From CALAED01 sp036378315 (GTDB lineage Bacteria; Actinomycetota; Actinomycetes; Streptosporangiales; Streptosporangiaceae): 64,000 nt of DNA. A model generated the notes under the pieces. The model worked only from the letters and a program-made list of their open reading frames with translations. It was not told where the DNA came from and searched no databases. Below, piece by piece: positions 51,962-61,084 of the stretch. Location of the stretch: the NCBI GenBank assembly GCA_036378315.1, contig DASUWU010000147.1, positions 1 through 64,000 on the forward strand, read 5' to 3'. Position 1 is the first letter of the stretch. The number at the start of each line of letters is the position of its first letter. A program made the position numbers and the translations under genes.

Positions 51962-52429
51962 CTCTCCAGCGGAGCAGGTGGAGGCGACGAAGCTTATTCA
52001 CAAGCCCACCGCGTGACCGCCCGCACGTGCGCGGCAGGTGGCGGGCTTGTGAACAAGCCTCTTGCGTGCCGGGGCGGCGAGGCCCCGCGAGGACTGGCCA
52101 CCGGGGAAGGTGCGCGCTCGCGCTGCGGCCAGCCAGCACGGTAAGACCGGAATGGTCTGGTAGATACGTTACACCGCCGCACTATTACCGGTGGGTTTAC
52201 TCACCCCTCCGGGTGTTTCCGCTCGTCAGAGCCGCGCACCGGCGTGTCGGTCCCGGTTACGGGCGTGCGGTTAAGTGGGCCAAGTGTCCAGAGCGGCCGA
52301 GCGGGTCGCCTCCCCCGTGGCAGAATGAGGCGGCGCACGGCCGAGCGGAGTTCAGGCGGTGACCGAACGTCACGCCGGAGCTTTTCCTTGTCTCCGCTTG
52401 TGCGGCGTCAGGGGAGGAGGTTCGGTGCC
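51962..52429. repeat. 468-bp intergenic region with a large inverted repeat
   Basis: Two palindrome-like copies face each other: GCTTATTCACAAGCCC (from 51992) and GGGCTTGTGAACAAGCC (from 52043). The perfectly complementary core is 11 bp (51997-52007 and 52043-52053), about 35 bp apart. Each copy is itself nearly palindromic (GGCTTGT-GA-ACAAGCC), the form of a MarR operator; as RNA the pair could also act as terminator. The remaining bases hold the protease leader; no gene was recognised. Confidence 0.55.
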
Positions 52430-54259
52430 GTGTCCGCTGCCGGCAGCCGCCGACCCGAGCGGACCCACCGACGCCCCGACCCGACCTCATCCCTCCGCAC
52501 CGCGCGATGGCCGCTCGTCTTCGCCCTCCCGCTGCTCGCCGCCGTCATGGCGGTCCCGCTGGTCACGGCCACCGGCACGCCGGAATCCGGCGCGGCGGCC
52601 CCCGTCGCGGCACGGGCCGATCTCATCAGGAGCCGGGAGTGGTCGCTGACCGCGCTGCACGTTCCCCAGGCGTGGAGGTGGTCCAAGGGGGCCGGCGTGA
52701 CAGTCGCCGTCCTCGACACCGGCGTTGACGGCCGCCACCCCGACCTCGTCGGCCGCGTCATCCAGGGCCCCGACTACACCGGCCACGGCCGCCGGCCGGG
52801 CAACCGCTACTGGGGCCGGCACGGCACCGCGATGGCGAGCATCATCGCGGGTCATGGCCATGGCCCGGGGCACGCGGCCGGAGTGATCGGGGTCGCCCCG
52901 CTCGCCAAGATCCTCTCCATCCGGGTGACGTGGGAGAACGACGACCCCGAGCGTTCCGATCAGGCGCAGGTCGACCGCACCAGGGACGCGGTCGCCAAGG
53001 GCATCAGGTACGCGGTCGACCACGGCGCCCAGATCATCAACATGTCGCTCGGCGGCGGCACGATGGTCTACAACGGCAACCCGGTCGAAGAGGACGCCGT
53101 TCGCTACGCCCTCGGCAAGGGCGCCATGCTCATCGCCTCGGCCGGCAACGACGGCGCCGGCCCCAACCGCACCAACTTCCCCGCCGCCTACCCCGGCGTC
53201 ACCGCGGTCGGCGCCGTGGACAAGGCGCTGCGCCCGGCCGGGTTCACCAACCGGCACGCCTACGTCTCGGTCGCCGCCCCCGGCGTGGACATCATCAGCG
53301 CCGACGTGGGCCGGTCGTACGTCGAGGGCACCGGCACCAGCCCGTCGGCCGCGCTCGTCGCCGGGATAGCCGCGCTGGTCAGGTCCCGCTGCCCCTCGCT
53401 CACCCCCGACCAGGCGAGGCTGGCGCTCGAGCGTGGCGTGACGCACCGCCCGCCCGCGGGTCGCGACACCAAGGTCGGCACGGGCGTCGCCGACGCGCTG
53501 CGGGCCATGTACGCGGGCAACCGCCTCTGCCAGACCCCGCCGCCGCCACGCCCGCAGTCCCAGCCCAAGCCCGAGGCCGCGGGTGCCTCCCTGCGCGCCC
53601 ACGCCACGCCGCCGCTGATCGCCGTCCTCGGCGGTGGCGCGCTGCTCCTGATCATCGGCCTGATGATGGGCTGGCGGCAGCGCGCCCGCCGCACCCGCGG
53701 ACCCGCGACCAAGCCCTACCAGATGTACGAGGTCGCCGAGTCGTACGCCGGCCGGGACGCGCCCGCCGCGCCGCCGCGGGCCGCGGCGCAGTCGCGGATG
53801 CCGCCGGCGCGCCACACCGTACCGCGGACCGCGCCGAGGGCCATGCCGCGGCAGGCGCCGCGCACCGAGGCCACCCGCGCCCCCGCCCGCCGGGCCGCCG
53901 ACCCGCAGCCGCGTCACCACGACCGGCCGGACACCCACCGGCCCGGCCTGCTGTCCGCGCCTGTCGTCCTGCCCGCGCAGCCGCGCGAGCCGGCCCGACG
54001 CGGCGAGCCCGACTTCGGTGACGACCCGTTGGGCACCGGCAGCAATGTCCCGCTGCTCGAGGGGAGCACCCCGCTCGCCGACCAGAGCTGGGAGATCGTG
54101 CAGCGCGGCCGCCAGGGCCGTGACCTCGGCCCGCCCGCCCGGCCGGCCGAGCCGGACGGCGGCGCCGCCCCGCCGGCCACCGGCGCCGAGACGACCGCCC
54201 CGTTCGACTTCCTGCGGCTCGAGTCACGCGACGACTGGTTCCGGCCGCCCGGCGGCTGA
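52430..54259 (+). CDS. Membrane-anchored subtilisin-like serine protease (mycosin-like)
   Basis: A 609-residue S8 peptidase. A hydrophobic signal helix (LVFALPLLAAVMAVPLV, about 30-46) precedes the catalytic domain with Asp in VAVLDTGVDG, His in YWGRHGTAMA and Ser in VEGTGTSPSAAL. A C-terminal membrane helix (LIAVLGGGALLLIIGLMMGW) follows, as in mycosins of type VII secretion, and then a long Pro/Arg/Ala-rich cytosolic tail of about 200 residues. No other type VII genes are nearby. GTG 52430 is chosen for the GGGGAGGAGG site 9 nt upstream. Confidence 0.85.
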   Translation: MSAAGSRRPERTHRRPDPTSSLRTARWPLVFALPLLAAVMAVPLVTATGTPESGAAAPVAARADLIRSREWSLTALHVPQAWRWSKGAGVTVAVLDTGVDGRHPDLVGRVIQGPDYTGHGRRPGNRYWGRHGTAMASIIAGHGHGPGHAAGVIGVAPLAKILSIRVTWENDDPERSDQAQVDRTRDAVAKGIRYAVDHGAQIINMSLGGGTMVYNGNPVEEDAVRYALGKGAMLIASAGNDGAGPNRTNFPAAYPGVTAVGAVDKALRPAGFTNRHAYVSVAAPGVDIISADVGRSYVEGTGTSPSAALVAGIAALVRSRCPSLTPDQARLALERGVTHRPPAGRDTKVGTGVADALRAMYAGNRLCQTPPPPRPQSQPKPEAAGASLRAHATPPLIAVLGGGALLLIIGLMMGWRQRARRTRGPATKPYQMYEVAESYAGRDAPAAPPRAAAQSRMPPARHTVPRTAPRAMPRQAPRTEATRAPARRAADPQPRHHDRPDTHRPGLLSAPVVLPAQPREPARRGEPDFGDDPLGTGSNVPLLEGSTPLADQSWEIVQRGRQGRDLGPPARPAEPDGGAAPPATGAETTAPFDFLRLESRDDWFRPPGG

Positions 54260-54366
54260 CGGGCCCGGTGGGGATAGCCCCACCCAAAGATCACGCGATA
54301 GCTCCATGGAGACGCCCGAACGTCCTGGCTAGCCTCGGGCATGTCGCAAACACCATGGGGGTCCCA

Positions 54367-55161
54367 ATGCCGAACCGTGCCGCCGCCCTGCCGGCCGCCG
54401 CCGTGGCGGTCGCCGCGCTCGCCGTCTCCGGATGCGGCGTTCAGATCCACATGGGTCCACGTTCGGTCACGGACGAGGCCGCCGTGACCGGCCAGGTGAC
54501 GGCCGTCCAGTTGGCGGCCGGCTCCGGCGACATCAGGATCCGCGCCGGCCAGGACCAGGGTGCGACGATTCACCGCACCATCGACTACCGGGGACGGACC
54601 AAGCCGCACCCGAGCCAGCGGCTGTCCGGCGGCGTGCTCACCTTCGTACCTGGCTGCACGCACTGCTCGATCGACTACGACCTGACCGTACCCGCCGCCA
54701 CGCAGGTCCGGATCCGAACCGGCAGCGGCTCCATCCGCGTCGCCGAGGTGGCCGCCGCCGACCTGCAGACCGGTTCCGGCGACGTGGGCGTCCGCGACGT
54801 CCAGGGGGCGGTGCGCGCGCACACCGGCTCGGGGTCCATCATGATCACTTCGATCGGCGCGCAGGCCGACCTGCACACTTCGTCGGGCGACATCATCGCG
54901 ACCTCGGTACGCGGCGGTACGCTGCGCGCCGAAACGGGCTCGGGGAGCGTCACGTTGAAGTTCAGCTCCGCTCCGTCGAACGTGCTGGCGGTCACCGGTT
55001 CCGGCGACGTGCGCATCAGGGTCCCCGGCGGCCCCTACCGGGTCGACCAGTCGACCAAGTCGGGCGACGACTCCGTGCAGGTGCCCACCGACCCGTCCGC
55101 CCCGGCCGTCATCGTCGCCAGGACCGGCTCCGGCTCGCTCACCATCGCCCCCGCCGGCTGA
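54367..55161 (+). CDS. DUF4097-type beta-helical lipoprotein
   Basis: A 264-residue exported protein. The signal peptide ends in the lipobox LAVSGC, so it should be lipid-anchored. The mature part is a right-handed beta-helix-like repeat: TGSGSI, TGSGDV, HTGSGSI, TSSGDI, TGSGSV, TGSGDV units every 18-22 residues, the DUF4097 pattern. A CTHC pair lies near residue 100. It may act at the cell surface; no function is known. ATG 54367 follows a GGGGG run. Confidence 0.8.
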   Translation: MPNRAAALPAAAVAVAALAVSGCGVQIHMGPRSVTDEAAVTGQVTAVQLAAGSGDIRIRAGQDQGATIHRTIDYRGRTKPHPSQRLSGGVLTFVPGCTHCSIDYDLTVPAATQVRIRTGSGSIRVAEVAAADLQTGSGDVGVRDVQGAVRAHTGSGSIMITSIGAQADLHTSSGDIIATSVRGGTLRAETGSGSVTLKFSSAPSNVLAVTGSGDVRIRVPGGPYRVDQSTKSGDDSVQVPTDPSAPAVIVARTGSGSLTIAPAG

Positions 55162-55207
55162 CGCCCGAGTGCGGATCTGGCGGGAAGTCGCCGCTCGAAC
55201 CCCGGAA

Positions 55208-55276
55208 CCGGCCGGGGGCGTGGGGGCGAAGCTCCCACATCGGGGGGTCCGGGGGGTCGCCCCCCCGGGTCAACAC
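55208..55276. repeat. 69-bp GC-rich intergenic hairpin repeat, copy 1
   Basis: CCGGCCGGGGGCGTGGGGGCG ... GGGTCAACAC, with two hairpins (GGGGGCGAAGCTCCC-type and GGGGGGTCGCCCCCC-type). It is nearly identical to 62869-62937. It lies between the lipoprotein gene and tRNA-Thr. Confidence 0.8.
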
Positions 55277-55329
55277 AACGGGCCACGGCGAAGGCGAGCA
55301 GAGCTCGCCGAGCATGTAAGGCCACCTCG

Positions 55330-55402
55330 AGCCGGTGGTCGGGATCGAACCGACGACCTGCCGCTTACAAGGCGGCTGCTCTGGCCACTGAGCTACACCG
55401 GC
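55330..55402 (-). tRNA. tRNA-Thr (anticodon UGU)
   Basis: A 73-nt cloverleaf on the minus strand. Acceptor GCCGGTG pairs perfectly with 55337-55331, the anticodon stem CCGCC/GGCGG-type arm carries loop CTTGTAA with anticodon UGU, and the T arm is GTCGG-TTCGATC-CCGAC. CCA is not encoded. All stems are intact, in contrast to the tRNA at 7087. Confidence 0.95.
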
Positions 55403-55439
55403 GACGTACGAACCGAATGGTAACCGACCTCGGTAACGG

Positions 55440-56348
55440 TCAGGCGGCGCGGCGGCGGGAGATCTCGTAGAGGGCGATTCCGGTGGCGACGCCGACGTTG
55501 AGGGACTCCGCCTTGCCCGGCATGGGGATGCCGACGAGTACGTCGCAGGCCTCGGCGACGAGCCGCGACAGGCCGCGGCCCTCGGCGCCGACGACGAGCA
55601 CCAGAGGGTCGGTGGCGAGCTGCAGGTCGGCGACGGCGGTGCCGGCCCCTGCGTCGAGACCCGCGACGAACAGACCGGCGTTCTGGTAGGAGCGCAGCGC
55701 CCTGGTGAGGTTGGTGGCCCGTGCGACGGGGATGTCCGCCAGCGCGCCGGCCGACGACTTCCAGACGGCGGCGGTGACCCCGGCCGCCCGGCGTTCGGGG
55801 ATGACCACGCCGGTCGCCCCGAAGGCGGCGGCTGACCGCGCGATGGCGCCGAGGTTGCGTGGGTCGGTCACGCCGTCGACGGCGACGATCAGCGGGGTGG
55901 TGGCGCGGCCGGGCAGGTCGTCGGGATGCGCGTACCGGTACTGGCGGACCCGCATCGCGATGCCCTGGTGCACGGCGCCGTCGGTGAGCCGGTCGAGCTC
56001 GGCCTTGCCGGTCTCGAGCAGCGGCATCCTGGTGTCGCCGGCGAGCATGATCGCCTCGCGGACGCGTTCGTCCGTGGCCGACATGACGTAGAGGGCGGTG
56101 CCTGGCACGCCGGCGCGCAGCGCCTCGACGACCGCGTTCCGTCCGGCGACGACCTCGGCGGCGCCGGCGCCGGACGCCGCCCCGGAGCCGGCGCGGGCCG
56201 CGGCGGGCGCGCGGTTGGCCGGCCCGGTGGTCCACGTGCCGGTGCGGACGGACGACTTGGCCGCTCTGGCGGCCTGCCGCCGCCCGTACCAGTGCCGATC
56301 CTCGGCCTTCGGGGTGAAGCTGGGGCCCTTCTTGCGCCGCTTCGCCAT
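55440..56348 (-). CDS. rlmB: 23S rRNA (guanosine-2'-O)-methyltransferase, TrmH/SpoU family
   Basis: A 302-residue SPOUT methyltransferase. The N-terminal part is basic (MAKRRKKGPSFTPK, DRHWYGRRQAARAAK), then the L30e-like substrate domain (VVAGRNAVVEALRAG) and the trefoil-knot domain with DGVTDPRNLGAIARSAAAFG, LVVGAEGRGLS and IPMPGKAESLNVGVATGIALYE. It follows the order cysS - Clp-N - rlmB usual in actinobacteria. It modifies G2251 of 23S rRNA in E. coli. Confidence 0.9.
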   Translation of the reverse strand: MAKRRKKGPSFTPKAEDRHWYGRRQAARAAKSSVRTGTWTTGPANRAPAAARAGSGAASGAGAAEVVAGRNAVVEALRAGVPGTALYVMSATDERVREAIMLAGDTRMPLLETGKAELDRLTDGAVHQGIAMRVRQYRYAHPDDLPGRATTPLIVAVDGVTDPRNLGAIARSAAAFGATGVVIPERRAAGVTAAVWKSSAGALADIPVARATNLTRALRSYQNAGLFVAGLDAGAGTAVADLQLATDPLVLVVGAEGRGLSRLVAEACDVLVGIPMPGKAESLNVGVATGIALYEISRRRAA

Positions 56349-56397
56349 GTGGTCTCGCCCTCCAACGCGCGCGGTAGGGCGGAAGCGCCCCCGACCG

Positions 56398-56988
56398 TCA
56401 AAGACTACGCGGTGTGGCTGGTGGTTCGAGTCGCTCCTCGATCGCGGCCAGCCGCGACTCGATCGCCGCGAGCCGCTCCTCGATGCCCTTCAGCCGGTCG
56501 GGCAGCTCACGGAACGGACCGGCGGCGAAGGCGCGCGGTCCTGGCTGCGCCTCCGCGGGCTCGCCGAGCTCGCTCACCAGGGACCTGACCCGGCCCAGGC
56601 CGACGCCCAGCTCGGCCAGCACCCGCGCGGCGGTGCCGTGCTCCTCCCTGAGCAGGCCGAGCAGGAGGTGCCCGCTGCCGATGTAGTCGTGCCCGAGCTG
56701 CAGGGCTTCGCGCAGCGACATCTCCAGCGCCTTCTTGGCCGGCCTGGTGAACGGCACGTGCCCCTGCTTCGTCGTGCCGCCCGGCCTGATGTGGGCGCCG
56801 ACCTTCTCGCGTACGGCGTCGGGCGTGACCTGCAGCCGCCGCAGCACCCGGCAGGCCGTGCCGTCCTCGTCGTGCAGCAGGCCGAGCAGCAGGTGCTCGC
56901 TGCCGATGTAGCCGTGGCCGAGGTCACGGGCCTCTTCCTGGGCCAGGACGACGACCCGGCGGGCACGGTCGCTGAAACGCTCGAACAC
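56398..56988 (-). CDS. Clp N-domain protein without ATPase modules
   Basis: A 196-residue protein with two Clp_N repeats: MFERFSDRARRVVVLAQEEA, LGHGYIGSEHLLLGLLHDEDG and LGHDYIGSGHLLLGLLREEHG. It matches the N-terminal domain of ClpC but stops before the AAA+ ATPase and ends in a coiled-coil-like tail (GIEERLAAIESRLAAIEERL). It may bind ClpC/ClpP substrates or adaptors. It lies between cysS and rlmB. Confidence 0.85.
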   Translation of the reverse strand: MFERFSDRARRVVVLAQEEARDLGHGYIGSEHLLLGLLHDEDGTACRVLRRLQVTPDAVREKVGAHIRPGGTTKQGHVPFTRPAKKALEMSLREALQLGHDYIGSGHLLLGLLREEHGTAARVLAELGVGLGRVRSLVSELGEPAEAQPGPRAFAAGPFRELPDRLKGIEERLAAIESRLAAIEERLEPPATPRSL

Positions 56989-57047
56989 GGCTACCGCCTC
57001 GCGGTGGGGTTTTCGACGTTACGCCGCCGGAACGCCGGCCAACAACC

Positions 57048-58445
57048 TCAGCCCCGCCTGGGCACCCCGCGCGGACCGCGCGGGGTGTCCTCGACGACGA
57101 TGCCGGCGGCGCTGAGCGCGTCCCTGATCGTGTCGGCGGTCGCGTAGTCCTTGCGGGCGCGGGCCGCCTCCCGCTGCTCGAGGACGATCTTCACCAGCGC
57201 GTCGACGACGGGACGCAGGTCTTCCTCGCCCGGCCGCACCCAGGCGAGCGGGTCGAGCCCGAGCGCGCCGGTCATCGCCCGCACGGAGGCCAACGCGGCC
57301 TTGACCCGCGCGCCGTCGTCGCCGGCGGCGAGCGCCTGGTTGCCTTCCCGCACCGTCTCGTGCACGACGGCGAGCGCCTGCGGCACGTTGAGATCCTCGT
57401 TCATCGCGGCGGCGAAGGCCTCGGGCACGTCGCCGGGACCGGCGTCGAGCGGGCCGACCACCTCGGCGGCGCGGGTGACGAAGCCCTCGATCCGCTGGTA
57501 GGCGGTGGCCGCGTCGGCCAGCGCGGCGTCGGTGAAGTCGGTGATCGACCGGTAGTGCGCGGCGACCAGGTAGTAGCGCACCTCGACCGGCCTGGCCTTT
57601 TCCAGCAGGTCGTCGAGCAGCACGACGTTGCCGACGGACTTGCTCATCTTCTCGCCGCCCACGGTGAGTATGCCGTTGTGCAGCCAGTAGCGGGCGAACC
57701 CGTCGCCGGCCGCCTGCGACTGCGCGACCTCGTTCTCGTGGTGGGGGAAGATCAGATCGACGCCGCCGCCGTGGATGTCGAACGTCGAGCCGAGATACTT
57801 GGTCGACATGGCCGAGCATTCGAGGTGCCAGCCGGGCCGGCCAGGGCCCCACGGCGTCTCCCAGAACGGCTCCCCCGGCTTGGCTCCCTTCCATAGCGTG
57901 AAGTCGCGCGGGTCGCGCTTGGCGCCCTCGTCGGCGGTGTCGCCGGCCGCCCGCATGTTCTCGAGCTTCTGGTGAGACAGGCTGCCGTAGCGGTCGACCC
58001 AGGACAGCACGTCGAAGTAGACGTCGCTGCCGGCGGCGTAGGCGTGCCCTGACTCGATCAGCCGGCGGATCAGCACGATCATCTCCGGGACGTGCCCGGT
58101 GGCCTTCGGCTCGACCGTGGGCGGCAGGCAGCCGAGCAGCTCGTAGCCGCGGGTGAAGGCCCGCTGGTTGGCCTCGGCGAGCGCGAACCAGGGCACGTCC
58201 AGCTGCGCGGACGCCGCGATGATCTTGTCGTCGATGTCGGTGACGTTACGGGCGAAGATCACTTCATACCCGAGCTGCAGCAGCCAGCGGTGCACGACGT
58301 CGTAGATGACGCCCGAGCGCAGGTGACCGATGTGGGGAGCGGCCTGCGGCGTGGCGCCACACACGTACATCCCCACCCGGCCCTCGCGGAGCGGCTCGAA
58401 GGGGCGGATCGTGCGCGTACCGGTGTCGTACAGCTGCAGGCTCAC
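57048..58445 (-). CDS. cysS: Cysteinyl-tRNA synthetase
   Basis: A 465-residue class I synthetase. HIGH motif in APHIGHLRSG, zinc ligands (Cys29 in VCGATPQ, and the GWHLECSAM and PHHENE segments), KMSKS in GGEKMSKSVGN. The GTG start at 58445 gives VSLQLYDTGTRTI. It charges tRNA-Cys. No sign of being cluster-specific. Confidence 0.95.
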   Translation of the reverse strand: MSLQLYDTGTRTIRPFEPLREGRVGMYVCGATPQAAPHIGHLRSGVIYDVVHRWLLQLGYEVIFARNVTDIDDKIIAASAQLDVPWFALAEANQRAFTRGYELLGCLPPTVEPKATGHVPEMIVLIRRLIESGHAYAAGSDVYFDVLSWVDRYGSLSHQKLENMRAAGDTADEGAKRDPRDFTLWKGAKPGEPFWETPWGPGRPGWHLECSAMSTKYLGSTFDIHGGGVDLIFPHHENEVAQSQAAGDGFARYWLHNGILTVGGEKMSKSVGNVVLLDDLLEKARPVEVRYYLVAAHYRSITDFTDAALADAATAYQRIEGFVTRAAEVVGPLDAGPGDVPEAFAAAMNEDLNVPQALAVVHETVREGNQALAAGDDGARVKAALASVRAMTGALGLDPLAWVRPGEEDLRPVVDALVKIVLEQREAARARKDYATADTIRDALSAAGIVVEDTPRGPRGVPRRG

Positions 58446-58558
58446 GCCGTCAAGGCTATTAGATCGGCGCGCCCGACCCACCGCATTAAGGACCCGAATA
58501 CGTGCGCACGTCCGGCCGCGCGCGAGCGCGGGAGCGCGGGCCCGCCGGGGCCGGCCGC

Positions 58559-59761
58559 TCAGCGCCCGCCGCCGCCCTGCGGCCGGGCCCAGGTCCAGGC
58601 GTACTCGGGGTCTTCGGCACGGGTGGCCGCCGGCCCGAGGAGCAGCGGCCGGAACGTGTCGATCATGACGGCCGTCTCCGACGTCGTGGTGACGCCGCGC
58701 GCCAGCCCGTCGACCGCCGCCTCCACCGCCCCGGGCTGCGGCCCGTGCGTGAACCCCGAGGGATGCAGCGAGATGGAGCCGACCCCGATGCCCGACCCCT
58801 TGCGCGCCGTGTAGTCGCCGCCCACGTAGAACATCATCTCGTCGGAGTCGACGTTGTGATGGTTGTACGGGATCGGCACGGCGGCGTCGTCGAAGTCGAG
58901 CGGCCGCGGGCAGAACGAGCAGATCACGAAGTTCGGGCCCTCGAACGTCTGGTGCACAGGCGGCGGCGCGTGGGTGCGCTTCACGATCGGCTCGAAGTCG
59001 GCGATGTTGAACACGTACGGGTAGAGGTAGCCGTCCCAACCGACCACGTCGAACGGGTGGTGCGCGTACGTCAGCCGGGACAGCCCGCCGCGGGCCCGCA
59101 CCAGCACGGCCACCTCGGTGCCGTCGGCGAGCAGCGGCTCGGCCGGGGCGCGCAGGTCGCGCTCGCTGTACGGCGCGTGCTCGAGGAACTGGCCGTACTG
59201 GGACAGGTAGCGGCGGGGCGGGCGGACGTGGCCGCGCGCCTCCACGACGAGGGCGCGCACCTGGCCGCCCTCGGGCAGCCAGCGGTGGATCGTGCCCCTC
59301 GGGACCACCACGTAGTCGCCCTCGCCCACGTCGAGCGCGCCGTACGTCGACTCGAAGCGCGCCGCGCCGGACTGGATGTAGACGACCTCGTCGCCGACGG
59401 AGTCGCGGTAGAGCTCGCTCGCCGCGTCCGCGGCGGCGAACGCGATCCTGACGTCCTCGTTGCCGAACAGCAGCTGCCTGCCCAGCACCAGGTCGCCGCC
59501 GGCCGGCAGGTCCTGGGTGCGGTACGCGCGCGGCTGCAGCGGGTGGTTGGGCGCCAGCGCCGCCTCGGCCTGGGCCGCCGGCGGTTCGACGCCTTCGCTC
59601 TTGAGGATCGCCGTCGGCAGGTGCCGGTGGTAGAGCAGCGACGAGTCGGAGGTGAAGCCCTCCTCGCCCATGAGCTCCTCGGCGTACAGCCCCCCGTCGG
59701 GACGCCGGAACTGGATGTGGCGCTTGCGCGGGATCTCACCCACGACCCGGTAGTACGTCAT
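58559..59761 (-). CDS. hmgA: Homogentisate 1,2-dioxygenase
   Basis: A 400-residue cupin-type dioxygenase with NHHNVDSDEMMFYVGGDYTAR and SLHPSGFTHGPQPG, which hold the iron-binding His and Glu. It opens the ring of homogentisate to maleylacetoacetate in tyrosine catabolism. The usual partner fumarylacetoacetase is at 61085 on the opposite strand, with a DUF2637-like membrane gene between. Confidence 0.9.
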   Translation of the reverse strand: MTYYRVVGEIPRKRHIQFRRPDGGLYAEELMGEEGFTSDSSLLYHRHLPTAILKSEGVEPPAAQAEAALAPNHPLQPRAYRTQDLPAGGDLVLGRQLLFGNEDVRIAFAAADAASELYRDSVGDEVVYIQSGAARFESTYGALDVGEGDYVVVPRGTIHRWLPEGGQVRALVVEARGHVRPPRRYLSQYGQFLEHAPYSERDLRAPAEPLLADGTEVAVLVRARGGLSRLTYAHHPFDVVGWDGYLYPYVFNIADFEPIVKRTHAPPPVHQTFEGPNFVICSFCPRPLDFDDAAVPIPYNHHNVDSDEMMFYVGGDYTARKGSGIGVGSISLHPSGFTHGPQPGAVEAAVDGLARGVTTTSETAVMIDTFRPLLLGPAATRAEDPEYAWTWARPQGGGGR

Positions 59762-59904
59762 GGCCCTCGCCTCACCTCAGCATTGTCGTCATTCGCGCCG
59801 TCCGCGGCCGATGATCTGCGCATACCCGCCCGGCAACGGCGAATCACGCGACACGCGGCGGACAGTCCATCACCTTCCAGCATGATCCAGGCAACAATGG
59901 CGCC

Positions 59905-60990
59905 ATGCCCCCTCGTCCTTCCGGGGTCGCACGGCAGCGGCTGCTGGCCGCTGCCGCCGGTCTCGGCGTCGCCGCCCTCGCCGCGGCGTCCTTCGTGCTG
60001 TCGTACGACGACCTGCGCGCGCTGGCGCTCGCCGGCGGCGCGACGCGACGTTACGCCCCGGTCTACCCAGGCATGATCGACACGCTCGTGGTGGTGACGA
60101 TCCTCTCGCTCGTGCTGGCCCGCCGCACGCCCTGGTGGGCCCGCGGCATGCGCTGGCTGCTGCTGCTCGCGCTGCTCGCCGGGGCCGCCGCGGCCAGCGC
60201 CCAGCGCGCGGTCAAGGGCTACGACCCGCTGCCCGACAAGTGGCTGTCGGCCGGCGTCGCGGTCGCGCCCTGGGTATTGCTGCTGCTCGCCGCCTGGCTG
60301 TGGCTGTCGATGTTCCGGCAGGCGAAGCTGCTCTTCGGCCGGCCGGGCGCCGGCGCCGGCGGTCGCGGCGGCGCGCTGCCGCCCACGGGAACGGTACGGG
60401 TCGTCGCCGCGCAACCCGCCGAGCCGCCGCGCGAGGAGGCCGCGCCGGTCATCCCCGGGCTCGCCGCGCCACCCGCCGAGCCGGCGGACGTCTCCCCCAA
60501 CGTACCGTCCGGCCTGCCGGCGAAGGTCCCGGCGACGCTGCCCACGGACATCAAGCTGGTGACGCACCGGCGCGCCGCCCGGATCACCGGCCCGGCCGGG
60601 GAGGACGACGACACCGAGACGACCCAGCCCGACCTGGTGATGCCGCGCCGCCGCGACGACGCCGGCCGGCCCCAGGCGGCGGACGACGTGGACGACTACG
60701 CCCTCGCCACGGACCGGGCCGAAGACCCCGATGCCGACGTGCCCGCCGGCGCCGCCGGCCGCACCTCGACCGACACCGCCCCGCCCGAGGCCGCCGGTGA
60801 CGACGAAGGCGAGGACGAGGACGACGTGGAGCGGTGGAGCGCGCTGGCCGCCGAGGACGCCGAACGCTGGGCGCACGAGGCCGCCGACCACTTCGGGGGC
60901 CCGCCCGCGCCCGACGGGGCGGCGCCGACCGTGGAGTGGATCCCACCGGCGAGCAGGTTCCGTAGCTCACCCACCCCGCCACGCGACTGA
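59905..60990 (+). CDS. DUF2637-like membrane protein
   Basis: A 361-residue protein. Four hydrophobic helices in residues 10-140 (LLAAAAGLGVAALAAASFVL, PGMIDTLVVVTILSLVLA, LLLLALLAGAAAASAQ, VAPWVLLLLAAWLWLSMF) are followed by a long acidic and Pro/Ala-rich cytosolic tail. The pattern fits the DUF2637 family found mainly in actinobacteria, which often belongs to plasmid or integrative-element spread proteins. No function is known here. It is divergent from hmgA. Confidence 0.75.
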   Translation: MPPRPSGVARQRLLAAAAGLGVAALAAASFVLSYDDLRALALAGGATRRYAPVYPGMIDTLVVVTILSLVLARRTPWWARGMRWLLLLALLAGAAAASAQRAVKGYDPLPDKWLSAGVAVAPWVLLLLAAWLWLSMFRQAKLLFGRPGAGAGGRGGALPPTGTVRVVAAQPAEPPREEAAPVIPGLAAPPAEPADVSPNVPSGLPAKVPATLPTDIKLVTHRRAARITGPAGEDDDTETTQPDLVMPRRRDDAGRPQAADDVDDYALATDRAEDPDADVPAGAAGRTSTDTAPPEAAGDDEGEDEDDVERWSALAAEDAERWAHEAADHFGGPPAPDGAAPTVEWIPPASRFRSSPTPPRD

Positions 60991-61084
60991 CCTGCCCGCG
61001 ACTGACCTGCCCGCGACCGGCCGGGCGGCCACCGCCGGCGAACCGCGCGCCGGTTCTCGGAGCCGGCGGGGGAAGGTACATCAC

